Below are positions 18,227-27,209 of a stretch of 64,000 nucleotides of DNA, in pieces. Origin of the DNA: Paraburkholderia rhizosphaerae (lineage in GTDB: Bacteria; Pseudomonadota; Gammaproteobacteria; Burkholderiales; Burkholderiaceae); contig NZ_SORE01000015.1 of the NCBI RefSeq assembly GCF_004366595.1, forward strand, positions 62,001-126,000, read 5' to 3'. Position 1 is the first letter of the stretch, and each line of letters starts with the position of its first letter. The notes below the pieces were generated by a model. That model ran no database searches. It was not told the origin of the DNA and saw only the letters and a program-made list of their open reading frames with translations. Position numbers and translations under genes: made by a program.

Positions 18227-19899
18227 ACCTTCTCCTCTTTCTTCTCTTCCGCGCCGGCCTGCAGATGATGCGCACACGCGGCTTCGACAAAGGCCTTGAA
18301 GAGCGGATGGCCGTCGCGCGGCGTGGACGTGAATTCCGGGTGGAACTGCACGCCGACGAACCACGGATGCATATCGCGCGGCAGCTCCATCATTTCAGGG
18401 AGATCTTCGCTCGGCGTGCGCGCGCTGATGATCAGGCCACCCGCTTCGAGCTGCGGCACAAAGCGGTTGTTGACTTCATAACGGTGACGGTGCCGCTCGT
18501 TGACGTCCTTGCCGTAAATTTCCGCGGCCATCGTGCCCGGCTTGATCGGGCAGCGCTGCGAACCGAGCCGCATCGTGCCGCCCAGATCCGATTCCTCGCT
18601 GCGCTTCTCGACCTTGCCTTCGCGGTCGTACCACTCGGTGATCAGCGCGACGACGCGGTTCGGCGTAGCCGCATCGAACTCGGTGCTGTTCGCATCCTTG
18701 AGGCCGACGACGTCGCGCGCAAATTCGATCACCGCCAGTTGCATGCCAAGGCAGATGCCCAGATACGGCACCTTCGCTTCGCGCGCATAGCGGATCGCGG
18801 CGATCTTGCCTTCGGTGCCGCGCCGGCCGAAGCCGCCTGGCACGAGCACCGCGTCGAGATGCTTGAGGCTGTCGACGCCGTTCGCTTCGACCTCTTCGGA
18901 ATCGATGTATTCGATGTTGACCCTGGCCGACGTATGAATCGACGCGTGACGCAGCGCTTCGATCAGCGACTTGTACGACTCGGTCAGCTCGACGTACTTG
19001 CCGACCATGCCGATCGTCACTTCGTGCTTCGGGTGCTCGAGCTTGTCAACCAGTTGCGCCCACATCGAAAGATCGGCGGCCGGCGGCGTCAGCTTCAGTT
19101 CGTCGCAGATGATGCCGTCGAGGCCCTGGTCGTGCAGCATCTGCGGAATCTTGTAGATGCTGTCGACGTCCCACACCGAGATGACCGCGTCTTCGGGCAC
19201 GTTCGAGAACATCGAGATTTTCGCGCGCTCGTCGTCCGGAATGCGGCGGTCCGCGCGGCACAGCAGCACATTCGGATAGATACCGATTTCGCGCAGCTTC
19301 TGCACGCTGTGCTGCGTCGGCTTGGTTTTCAGTTCGCCCGCGGTGGCGATGAACGGCACCAGTGTGAGGTGCACGAAGCACGCGCTATTGCGGCCAAGGC
19401 GCAGACTCATCTGCCGCGCGGCTTCAAGGAACGGCAGCGATTCGATGTCGCCGACCGTGCCGCCGACCTCGACGATCGCGACATCCGGCTCACCGCACGT
19501 CGCCGATGCGGCGCCGCGTTCGATAAACGCCTGAATTTCGTTCGTGATGTGCGGAATGACCTGCACGGTCTTGCCGAGATAATCGCCGCGGCGTTCCTTG
19601 CGGATGACCGACTCGTAGATCTGGCCCGTCGTGAAGTTGTTGGCCTTGCGCATCTTCGTGCTGATGAAGCGCTCATAGTGGCCGAGATCCAGATCCGTCT
19701 CCGCACCGTCTTCCGTCACGAACACTTCGCCATGCTGAAACGGGCTCATCGTGCCAGGGTCGACGTTGATGTAGGGATCGAGTTTGAGGAGGGTGACTTT
19801 GAGACCGCGCGATTCGAGGATCGCGGCGAGGGAGGCGGCGGCAATACCCTTGCCGAGGGAGGACACTACGCCGCCGGTGACGAAAACATATTTGGTCAT
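18223..19899 (-). CDS. pyrG: CTP synthase
   Basis: 558 residues; makes CTP from UTP with glutamine. The N-terminal amidoligase domain starts MTKYVFVTGGVVSSLGKGI with the P-loop, followed by KLDPYINVDPGTMSPFQHGE; the C-terminal glutamine amidotransferase domain (about residues 300-545) has the nucleophile in PYLGICLGMQLAV and the His/Glu in GVQFHPEFTS. Length is normal. It is first in the pyrG-kdsA-eno-ftsB run, so its promoter in the region above 19.9 kb probably drives the cluster. Confidence 0.98.
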   Translation of the reverse strand: MTKYVFVTGGVVSSLGKGIAAASLAAILESRGLKVTLLKLDPYINVDPGTMSPFQHGEVFVTEDGAETDLDLGHYERFISTKMRKANNFTTGQIYESVIRKERRGDYLGKTVQVIPHITNEIQAFIERGAASATCGEPDVAIVEVGGTVGDIESLPFLEAARQMSLRLGRNSACFVHLTLVPFIATAGELKTKPTQHSVQKLREIGIYPNVLLCRADRRIPDDERAKISMFSNVPEDAVISVWDVDSIYKIPQMLHDQGLDGIICDELKLTPPAADLSMWAQLVDKLEHPKHEVTIGMVGKYVELTESYKSLIEALRHASIHTSARVNIEYIDSEEVEANGVDSLKHLDAVLVPGGFGRRGTEGKIAAIRYAREAKVPYLGICLGMQLAVIEFARDVVGLKDANSTEFDAATPNRVVALITEWYDREGKVEKRSEESDLGGTMRLGSQRCPIKPGTMAAEIYGKDVNERHRHRYEVNNRFVPQLEAGGLIISARTPSEDLPEMMELPRDMHPWFVGVQFHPEFTSTPRDGHPLFKAFVEAACAHHLQAGAEEKKEEKV

Positions 19900-20263
19900 C
19901 GCTGGATGCTCGCGGGAAAAACGGATTATACCTGAAAGCAGGGTCCCGACCCAGCGATAAACGCTCGATCCGCGCCGTTTTGTGTGTCGCTTTTTTGTCG
20001 CCCGCGTGCCGCTACGCTGTCGTTCGCGCGTCGCTTAAACGAGCGCGCAGGCGGCGAACGATCGATGAGCAATCAGCATGAGTGACGCAGTAAACATCAA
20101 ATGAAGGACCCGGGACCGGCGTACGCACAATGGACGAACCGGTCCGCGCATCGGCGAGCCGCGCGCATCGTCATTGCATGGCTGTCTGCATTGCCTGTCG
20201 ACTACCCGGCCATCGCAACTCGCATGCGCGCGCGCCGTCCATCGGTGTCCGGTCGGACGTCGG
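19900..20263. other. Intergenic region upstream of pyrG
   Basis: About 360 bases between pyrG and the hydrolase gene. It contains T-rich tracts (near 19990) but no convincing complete promoter, RNA gene or protein-coding frame. The small frames here look like noise by codon content. Confidence 0.5.
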
Positions 20264-21067
20264 TCACGAACGCTGATCCAGTTCGTGCAGCATCCGCTGC
20301 ACCGCGCGCGCGGTCTCGATCGGCTTTTCCATCGGATACAGATGACTGCCGTCGATCCATTCGATATGGCCGCCCGTCGCACGTCGCGTCGCCGCGAGTC
20401 CCACCTGACGGACTTCCTTCGAAGCCGTGCCGGCGATAAAACCGACCGGCACCGGCGCGCCATGCGCGAGACGCGACCCGAGCGTATGCGGCAGCGTCCG
20501 GTAGATCAGGTACTCGGTGCGCCGGTCGAACGCGAGCGTGCGCGCGCCGTCGGCCGCGGACTGCGGCACGCCGAAATCGATGTAGTCGGACAGCACGCGT
20601 TCGTCCCAGCGCGCGAACGCGGCCTTCGCATGGAAGTGCCGCCACGCCTCGTCGCGGCTCGTCCAGTGCAGGCGACGCTTGCGCGTCACGGCGGCGGGCG
20701 ACAGCCGCTCGTCGATGCCGGTCCACTGCGAGACGCGCAGCATGCTGCTGCGCCAGCCGGCAATCACCGGCGAATCGAGCATCACCACACCGCGCACCCA
20801 CTGCGGTCTTTTCAGCGCGGCCATCAGCGACAGATAGCCGCCGAGCGAATGACCGACCAGCCATACCGGGTGCTCGTACCTGCGTGCGATGTCGTCGAGC
20901 AGCTGTTCGACCAGATGCGGCCAGTCGCGCGTGACCGGGAACCGCGGATCGTGACCGATGCGTTCGATGTAACGCAGTTCGTAGGCGTCGCCCAGTTCGG
21001 CGAATAGCGTCCGGTAGGTCGACGCGGGAAAGCCGTTCGCATGTGAAAAGTGGATGACGTTTTTCAA
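20264..21067 (-). CDS. Alpha/beta hydrolase, probable TTG start
   Basis: 267 residues if it starts at the TTG at 21067 (reading (M)KNVIHFSHANGFPASTYRTL). The fold is shown by HFSHANGFPAS (oxyanion area), the nucleophile elbow VGHSLGGYLS near residue 80 and a late GSHLYPMEKP with the catalytic His. No ATG gives a sensible N-terminus: the only longer frame, to 21139, adds a charged extension. GGAG lies about ten bases before the TTG. The substrate is unknown; HSP-type serine hydrolases of this sort are common esterases. Confidence 0.82.
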   Translation of the reverse strand: MKNVIHFSHANGFPASTYRTLFAELGDAYELRYIERIGHDPRFPVTRDWPHLVEQLLDDIARRYEHPVWLVGHSLGGYLSLMAALKRPQWVRGVVMLDSPVIAGWRSSMLRVSQWTGIDERLSPAAVTRKRRLHWTSRDEAWRHFHAKAAFARWDERVLSDYIDFGVPQSAADGARTLAFDRRTEYLIYRTLPHTLGSRLAHGAPVPVGFIAGTASKEVRQVGLAATRRATGGHIEWIDGSHLYPMEKPIETARAVQRMLHELDQRS

Positions 21068-21157
21068 GCGCTGCTGTCTCCGTTCGTCGTTATAGGGTGT
21101 CTTTCGCTTGCGGCCGGACGCGTCGCAGAACACGGGCAACGACGCGGCGCATGTCCG

Positions 21158-23866
21158 CTATGGGTCCATCCAGTATCTGCGGTGCGTGCTCCGAAAGCGC
21201 TCGAGCGTGAGCACGCGTGGCCCGGCCACGCCGGCTTCAATGCGCACTGCGCCATCCTGGTCGCTGCGCGGTAGCTCGATATGCCGCGCGACATATCGCG
21301 CGAAGACGCCCGGATGAGGATGATGAAAGCGGTTGCGATAGCCTACCTGAAACACGGCGATAAGCGGATCGATCGAGTCGAGGAAGGGCTCGGTCGACGA
21401 AGTCTTGCTGCCGTGGTGCGGCACAAGCAGGATCTGCGCGCGCAGCGCGGCGCGCTCGCGTGCGAGCAGGCTTCGTTCGACGGGTGTTTCGATGTCCGCT
21501 GCGAGCAGCGCGGCAAGCGGCGGTACGACTTCGCGATGGGTTGTTGCACCGCTGCCGCCTGCACTGCCCGTGCTATCCACGCCGCTTGCGGTCTCTTTGC
21601 GACCTGTGCTCACGCGCAGTACACAGCAATGTGCATTGGGCTTGCCGCGCAATGGTCCAGCGTCCGGCCACAAGATCGTGAAATCGACACCGTCCCACTG
21701 CCAATGCTGCCCCGCCGCGCACGGTAGCGTCTGCGCACCGGCCGTGCGCGCGGTCTGCCACAGCGGATGACCGGGCGGCAACGCGGCCAGCAATTGACGC
21801 ACTTCCACTCCATCGAGGACCGCCGCCGCGCCACCCGAATGATCGGAGTCCGCGTGGCTAACCAGAAGCGTATCAAGCGTGTTCACGCCGGCGGCCTGCA
21901 GATACGGCACGACCACCCGTTCACCAGCATGCGTCGACTCGGGACCCGGCCCCGCATCGAACAGCAACGCGTGGTGTGCGGTCTGAACGACGATCGCAGA
22001 ACCTTGGCCGATGTCGAGCGCGGTCAACCGGAAGGTGCCGTGCGGCGGGCCCGACGGCGGCGGCACGAGCAAGGGCAGCCACGCAAGCGGCGCCGCCCAG
22101 CGCAGCGGCCAGCCGCGCGGAGCGAGGCACCACGCAACGCCCACAACTGCGGCGGCTAGCGCCCACGCATCGGGTTGCGGCAATCGCCAGAGCGTCCATG
22201 CGGGCCCCGACACCGTATGCAAGCCGGCGGCGAGCGCGTCGAGCAGCTTGTGTGCGGCGTGCAACGCAATTGCATCGAGCGGTGCGGGCAACGCGACGGC
22301 TGCGAGGACAAGCGGCGTCACCAGCGCGCTGACCCATGGAATCGCGAACGCATTCGCAAGCGGACCGATCAGCGGAATCTGCGCGAACCAGTAGGCGGTC
22401 AGCGGCGCGAGTGCGATCGTCACGGCAAACTGCACGCGTGCGCCGCTGCGAACGCGGGCGAGCGCTTTGCGCCCGATCGTGCGGGCGCGCGCGCGCAATG
22501 CGGTTGCGACGCGGATTGCACGTCTGTGTCGACTTGCACGCGCATCACCGTGGCCGCCCCCGCTGTATGGGTCATCGGCGTCAGCCCACGCGCGCTCGCG
22601 CTCCCGTTCAATAAGGCCATCATGCGCATCGCGCCTGCCGTCTTCAGCGCGTGCAGCCACACGGCCCGACATCGCAAACAGAATGGCGGCCACCGCGCAG
22701 AAGGAGAGCCAGTAGCCCGCCGACACAACCGCCCACGGGTCGATCAGCAGCACGAGCCCGAGCGCCCATGCCAGCACGACGGACGGCGCAACCGTGCGGC
22801 CGCTGACAAACGACAGCGCAACGACGCTCAGCATCCACAGCGCGCGCTGCGCAGGCACGTTGAAGCCGGCGAGCGCCGCGTGGCACGCGGCGAATAACGC
22901 GCCGCACGGCGCCGCGACCTTCTGCGCGGGCAGCACGAGCGGCCAGTCGCCGCCAAAGCGTCCGCCGAGCAAGCCGGAGCGCCGCCACACCGCACTGGCA
23001 AACCACGCTGCGAGCCCCGCGACAAAGCCGATGTGTAGTCCTGAGATCGCGACCAGATGGCTGGTGCCGGTCGCTCGCATCAGTTGCCAGTCGGCGGCGC
23101 TCACGGCATCCTGCGCGCCGATCGCGAGCGCGATCACGATGCCACGATGCGGCGCGTCCGCGAGCACCTGATCGATGCGCGCGCGCAACGCGGCGCGCCA
23201 GCGGTCCACGGTCACGCCGACGCCGCGTGCGTCACCTTCGAGCCGCTGCGCAGCAGCCGGCCGCGTAACGTACCCGGTTGCGCGGATGTTGCGAGCCAGC
23301 AGCGTCGCCTCTGCGTCGCGCACGCCGAAGTTCGCGTTGCCATGCGCACGCTTGAGGCGGACCACGAGATGCCAACGCGCGCCCGGCGCGAGACCTTGCG
23401 TGACATATCGAGGCAGCGGCGCATCTTGCGCGACCCACGACAGCTGCAGTAAACGTGGAAAGTGTTCGACACGGGCTTGTGTCGATTCGACGACGAACAG
23501 GAAACGCACGCCATCGTCGCTGTCGCTGCCGGCGCGATCGCGGGAATAGGAAGGCAGTCCTTTGACATGACCGCTCACTTCGATATCGCGCCCTTCCCAT
23601 TCGACGGGCAGCGCATACGCGAGACGCGCGTGCGCACGCCATCCGGCATAGCCAAAGCCGATGCAGAACGCAGCAATCCACACCGCGCACCACGCGAGCC
23701 GCGTATGCGCGACGCGTTCAGCGCGACCGCGCGAGGCCCAAAGTGCGACGCCACTCGCCACACAGGCCGTCACGACCAGCATCGCGGCTCCAAACGCGCG
23801 AGGCAACGCTGCTTGCTGCTGTAGCCACACGACGCCCAACGCAAACCCGCACCACACTGCCCGCAT
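21158..23866 (-). CDS. comEC: DNA internalization competence protein ComEC/Rec2
   Basis: 902 residues from the ATG at 23866, chosen because GGAGGGGG precedes it; an in-frame ATG 19 codons upstream lacks that. ComEC forms the inner-membrane channel for single-stranded DNA uptake. Order: N-terminal membrane helices (about 1-60) and DUF4131/OB-like region, the competence domain with GTSHLVAISGLHIGFVAG, many helices, a long charged cytoplasmic insert (about residues 440-510), and a C-terminal MBL domain with SHADSDHSGG. The gene lies between tatD and a hydrolase. Presence of comEC suggests, but does not prove, natural transformability. Confidence 0.95.
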   Translation of the reverse strand: MRAVWCGFALGVVWLQQQAALPRAFGAAMLVVTACVASGVALWASRGRAERVAHTRLAWCAVWIAAFCIGFGYAGWRAHARLAYALPVEWEGRDIEVSGHVKGLPSYSRDRAGSDSDDGVRFLFVVESTQARVEHFPRLLQLSWVAQDAPLPRYVTQGLAPGARWHLVVRLKRAHGNANFGVRDAEATLLARNIRATGYVTRPAAAQRLEGDARGVGVTVDRWRAALRARIDQVLADAPHRGIVIALAIGAQDAVSAADWQLMRATGTSHLVAISGLHIGFVAGLAAWFASAVWRRSGLLGGRFGGDWPLVLPAQKVAAPCGALFAACHAALAGFNVPAQRALWMLSVVALSFVSGRTVAPSVVLAWALGLVLLIDPWAVVSAGYWLSFCAVAAILFAMSGRVAARAEDGRRDAHDGLIERERERAWADADDPYSGGGHGDARASRHRRAIRVATALRARARTIGRKALARVRSGARVQFAVTIALAPLTAYWFAQIPLIGPLANAFAIPWVSALVTPLVLAAVALPAPLDAIALHAAHKLLDALAAGLHTVSGPAWTLWRLPQPDAWALAAAVVGVAWCLAPRGWPLRWAAPLAWLPLLVPPPSGPPHGTFRLTALDIGQGSAIVVQTAHHALLFDAGPGPESTHAGERVVVPYLQAAGVNTLDTLLVSHADSDHSGGAAAVLDGVEVRQLLAALPPGHPLWQTARTAGAQTLPCAAGQHWQWDGVDFTILWPDAGPLRGKPNAHCCVLRVSTGRKETASGVDSTGSAGGSGATTHREVVPPLAALLAADIETPVERSLLARERAALRAQILLVPHHGSKTSSTEPFLDSIDPLIAVFQVGYRNRFHHPHPGVFARYVARHIELPRSDQDGAVRIEAGVAGPRVLTLERFRSTHRRYWMDP

Positions 23867-23979
23867 GCCCCCTCCGCGCCCGACAAGACACGTGCGCGCA
23901 GCAGCGGCAGTGCGCCGCTTCACGCTTGAGCATGCGCGGCCGCCGGTATCTCGCGCCCGCCGCGCATCACCGCCGTCGA

Positions 23980-24768
23980 TTATGCAGAGGAAAGTGCGAG
24001 CCGCGGCAACGCGGCGTGCGCGTTAGCCGTTGTGCATAGTGCAAGCTCGTGTTCGTCGATATTGCGCTGCTGCGCGAGGCTCGCACCGATCGCCGGAATC
24101 TGGTCCGGCGTATTGCGCTGCCGATACAGCCATGCAGGAGCAATGTCGGGCGCGTCGGTCTCGACGACGATCGCAGCCAGCGGCAGTTGCGCCGCCAGAC
24201 GCCGGATCTGCAGTGCGCGCTCGAACGTCAGATTGCCGCCGAAGCCAAGGTGCATGCCCTGATCGATAAACGCCTGCGCCTGCTGAAAACTGCCGTTGAA
24301 CGCGTGTGCGATGCCGCGATGCACCTGATGCCGACGCAGTCCTTTCAGTACCTGGTCCTGCGATTTGCGTACATGGCAAATGGCCGGCAAGTCGAACTCA
24401 TGGGCGAGCTTCAATTGCTCGTGATAGAAAAATTGCTGACGTGCATCGTCGAGCCCGGGCACGAAATAGTCGAGACCGATTTCGCCGATGCCGACAAAGC
24501 GCGGATCGTCGAGGCTCGCTTCGATCTCCATCCGCAATGCGTCGAGATCGCTGTCCTGCGCGTGCGGTGTGAAAAGCGGATGAATGCCCAGCGCGTACGC
24601 GCCGCCATCGACACGATGCGCAAGCTCGCGCACAGTCGCGAAGCCCGCGCGCGTCACGCCCGGAATCACGATGCGCGACACGCCTGCATCGCGCGCCGCG
24701 GCCGCCACCGCATCGCGGTCCGCGTCGAACTCCGAAGCATCGAGATGGCAGTGCGTGTCGATCCACAT
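23980..24768 (-). CDS. tatD: TatD-family metal-dependent DNase/hydrolase
   Basis: 262 residues starting MWIDTHCHLDASEFD, with GAGGA before the ATG. TatD family metal sites are visible: the N-terminal HxH (THCHLD), GEIGLDYFV, CHVRKSQDQ, HAFNGS and VVETDAPDIAPAW. E. coli TatD has 3'-5' exonuclease activity; paralogues YcfH/YjjV are similar, so the exact orthologue is uncertain. It lies between lolD and comEC; the position next to lolCD is conserved in related genomes. Confidence 0.93.
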   Translation of the reverse strand: MWIDTHCHLDASEFDADRDAVAAAARDAGVSRIVIPGVTRAGFATVRELAHRVDGGAYALGIHPLFTPHAQDSDLDALRMEIEASLDDPRFVGIGEIGLDYFVPGLDDARQQFFYHEQLKLAHEFDLPAICHVRKSQDQVLKGLRRHQVHRGIAHAFNGSFQQAQAFIDQGMHLGFGGNLTFERALQIRRLAAQLPLAAIVVETDAPDIAPAWLYRQRNTPDQIPAIGASLAQQRNIDEHELALCTTANAHAALPRLALSSA

Positions 24769-24814
24769 GCGAAGGTCCTCGCGGGCGTTTCGTTGTGCAG
24801 CGTTGCGTGGCAGG

Positions 24815-25564
24815 TCAGACCGGGACCGGCGGCTCCTCATACAGCACGCCATCGCGCAAGCGCATCACGCGATCGCAGCGCGCGGCGAGATCCTGATCGT
24901 GCGTGACGATCACGAAGCTCGTATCGAACGTGCTGGACAGTTCGAGCATCAGGTTGAATACCGTATCGGCGGTGCCGCCGTCGAGGTTGCCGGTCGGCTC
25001 GTCCGCGAGCACGCAGGCGGGCTTGGTGACCAGCGCCCGCGCGATCGCGACGCGTTGCCGCTCGCCGCCGGACAGTTCGCCCGGGCGATGCTTCGCGCGA
25101 TGCGCGAGGCCGACCCGTTCGAGCATCGCGAGCGCTTCGCGGCGCGCGTCCTCCGTGGTCATCCGGCGGATGCGCAACGGCATCGCGACGTTGTCGACCG
25201 CGCTGAATTCCGGCAGCAAATGATGGAACTGATAGACAAAGCCGAGCGCGCGGTTGCGCAGATCGTTACGCTCGCGCTCGGAGAGCTTCGTGAACGGCTT
25301 GCCGAGCACCGACACCGTGCCCGCGCTTGGGTCGTCGAGGCCGCCCAGCACGTGCAGCAGCGTGCTCTTGCCTGAGCCGGACGCACCGACGATCGCGAGC
25401 TTCTCGCCGCGCCGCACCGACAGCTGCGTGTTGTTGAGCACCTGCACATTCAGGCCGCCCTGCACGAACGCCTTCGAGATGCCGGTCGCTTCGAGCACGT
25501 ACGGGTGGACGCCGGTGGTATCGCTGGAAGCTTGCATGGCTTGCGGATTTGGACGGTCATTCAT
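24815..25564 (-). CDS. lolD: Lipoprotein-releasing ABC transporter ATPase LolD
   Basis: 249 residues. ABC ATPase with Walker A GASGSGKSTLLH, signature LSGGERQRVAIARAL, Walker B VLADEPTGNLD and the H-loop VIVTHD. The LolD-type start (VLEATGISKAFVQGG) and the GKPFTKLSERERNDLRN segment support this over MacB or FtsE. It powers release of lipoproteins from the inner membrane to LolA. Its ATG overlaps the lolC stop by eight bases, so expression is coupled. Confidence 0.95.
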   Translation of the reverse strand: MNDRPNPQAMQASSDTTGVHPYVLEATGISKAFVQGGLNVQVLNNTQLSVRRGEKLAIVGASGSGKSTLLHVLGGLDDPSAGTVSVLGKPFTKLSERERNDLRNRALGFVYQFHHLLPEFSAVDNVAMPLRIRRMTTEDARREALAMLERVGLAHRAKHRPGELSGGERQRVAIARALVTKPACVLADEPTGNLDGGTADTVFNLMLELSSTFDTSFVIVTHDQDLAARCDRVMRLRDGVLYEEPPVPV

Positions 25565-26810
25565 AGCGCAGCGCCTCCGCCGGACGAACCTTTGCGCCGC
25601 GCCAGCTCGGATAGAGCGTGGCGAGCGACGACAGCACGAATGCGATCACACCGATCTTGATCACATCGCCGGGCACGAGCTCGGACGGCAGCTCGCTGAT
25701 GAAGTACACCGACGGCGGCAAAAACTGGACGCCGAGCAGATGCTCGATCATCGGCACGAGCCACGGAATGCTCCACGCGATCAGACAACCGAGCGCGACG
25801 CCGAGCGCGGTGCCGACAAAACCGATCGTGATGCCCTGCACGACGAAGATCTTCATGATCGAGCCGGGCTGCGCGCCGAGCGTGCGCAGGATCGCGATAT
25901 CGGCCTGCTTGTTGGTGACCGTCATCACGAGCGACGACACCAGATTGAACGCGGCGACCGCGATAATCAGCGTGAGGATGATGAACATCATGCGCTTTTC
26001 GATCTGCACCGCGGAGAACCAGGTCTTGTTCTGCTGCGTCCAGTCACGGATATACAGGTCGCCGGACAGCGTGCGCGCGAGCTGATGCGCGACCTCCGGC
26101 GCGCGCTGCATGTCCTTGAGCCTCAGGCGCACGCCGGTCGGCGCGGGCAGACGGAACAGCGCCTGCGCATCGCGGATATTGATCAGCGCGAGCGTGCTGT
26201 CGAACTCGTAGTGGCCGGATTCGAACACGCCGACGACGGTGAACTGCTTCAGACGCGGCAGCATGCCGGCGGGTGTGATGGTGCCTTCGGGGGCGACCAG
26301 CGTGATTTTGTCGCCGGTCGTCACGCCGAGGCTGGCGGCAAGATCTGCGCCGACCACGATGCCGAAGTCGCCGGGGACCAGGTCCGCGAGCCGGCCGGAG
26401 CGCATTTCCTTGCCGATATCGGACACTTCCGGTTCCAGCGACGGATCGACGCCGCGCAGCGCGACGCCGCTCACCGCGTCCTGGCGCGTGAGCAGCGCCT
26501 GCGCCTCGACGTAAGGCGCCGCGCCGATCACTTCCTTGTTCTGACGCGCTTCCTTCGCGGTCAGTTGCCAGTCCGGCATCGAGCCGGTCGGCGAGAAGAT
26601 TTCGACGTGCGCGAGCACTGACAGCATGCGGTCGCGCACCTCTTTCTGGAAGCCGTTCATCACCGACAGCACGACGATCAGCGCGGCGACGCCGAGCGCG
26701 ATGCCGGACATCGACACGAGCGCGATGAACGAAATGAAGCCGTTGCCGGTCGTGCGCTTGCCGGCGCGGGTGTAGCGCCAGCCGATCTGCCATTCGTACG
26801 GAAGTTTCAA
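25557..26810 (-). CDS. lolC: Lipoprotein-releasing ABC transporter permease LolC/E
   Basis: 417 residues from a TTG at 26810 with AAGGA at good spacing; the resulting start (M)KLPYEWQIGWRYTRAGKRT is the typical family N-terminus. Four membrane helices: one near residues 25-48, a large periplasmic domain, then three after about residue 270 (FIILTLIIAVAAFNLVSSLV, a second, and one near 370-395). Only one permease gene is present with lolD, so the complex is probably a LolC-homodimer type (as in many betaproteobacteria) rather than LolC/LolE. The upstream in-frame extension to 26948 is low-complexity and was rejected. Confidence 0.93.
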   Translation of the reverse strand: MKLPYEWQIGWRYTRAGKRTTGNGFISFIALVSMSGIALGVAALIVVLSVMNGFQKEVRDRMLSVLAHVEIFSPTGSMPDWQLTAKEARQNKEVIGAAPYVEAQALLTRQDAVSGVALRGVDPSLEPEVSDIGKEMRSGRLADLVPGDFGIVVGADLAASLGVTTGDKITLVAPEGTITPAGMLPRLKQFTVVGVFESGHYEFDSTLALINIRDAQALFRLPAPTGVRLRLKDMQRAPEVAHQLARTLSGDLYIRDWTQQNKTWFSAVQIEKRMMFIILTLIIAVAAFNLVSSLVMTVTNKQADIAILRTLGAQPGSIMKIFVVQGITIGFVGTALGVALGCLIAWSIPWLVPMIEHLLGVQFLPPSVYFISELPSELVPGDVIKIGVIAFVLSSLATLYPSWRGAKVRPAEALRYE

Positions 26811-27209
26811 GCGAATCCTTGTCTGCGGGTTATGCGACTGCGGGGTACTGCGTCGGCGGCTTGTCAGGCGGCCGCGGCTGACTTCGACTGGCGGCCTGGC
26901 GGCCGTCTTCAGTGCGACATGCGACGGGCTTGCCGCCAGATGGTGCAAATATCGAAGTTTCCTGGCGGCTTGCAGGCCGCGCCGTAGTGGTTTGGCGCGA
27001 ATTATGACGGATGGTTCAGCAACGCGACGAATTGCCGTCGCCGCTTTGATGAATCTTCAGTCTTGCCGCGTCCGAATTCGACCGCGAAGTTTGCCATACA
27101 TTGTCGCCGAATCGGCTGAAGATGCGCTTGGCGGCCTATTGGCGGCCTATTTTGAGACGGTGGCGCGGGTAGTATCCGCGATCGGGGTCGCATCCGGTCC
27201 CGTTTCGCT
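26811..27209. other. Repeat-rich boundary of accessory islet
   Basis: About 400 bases with no recognisable gene between lolC and the toxin-like gene. It holds several copies of TGGCGGC(C/T)T, in both orientations, including a direct repeat of TTGGCGGCCTA at 27128-27149. This looks like a rearranged or insertion-prone junction. A 101-residue frame (26992-27297) crosses it but resembles nothing and overlaps the toxin gene. Confidence 0.55.
27128..27149. repeat. Two direct copies of TTGGCGGCCTA
   Basis: An 11-base unit is repeated in tandem without spacing (27128-27138 and 27139-27149), just upstream of the toxin-like gene. Related TGGCGGC words occur at several places upstream. Confidence 0.8.

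Noticed and set aside
18103..19935. 610-residue plus-strand frame across pyrG
   Set aside because: Antisense to pyrG, whose motifs are complete.
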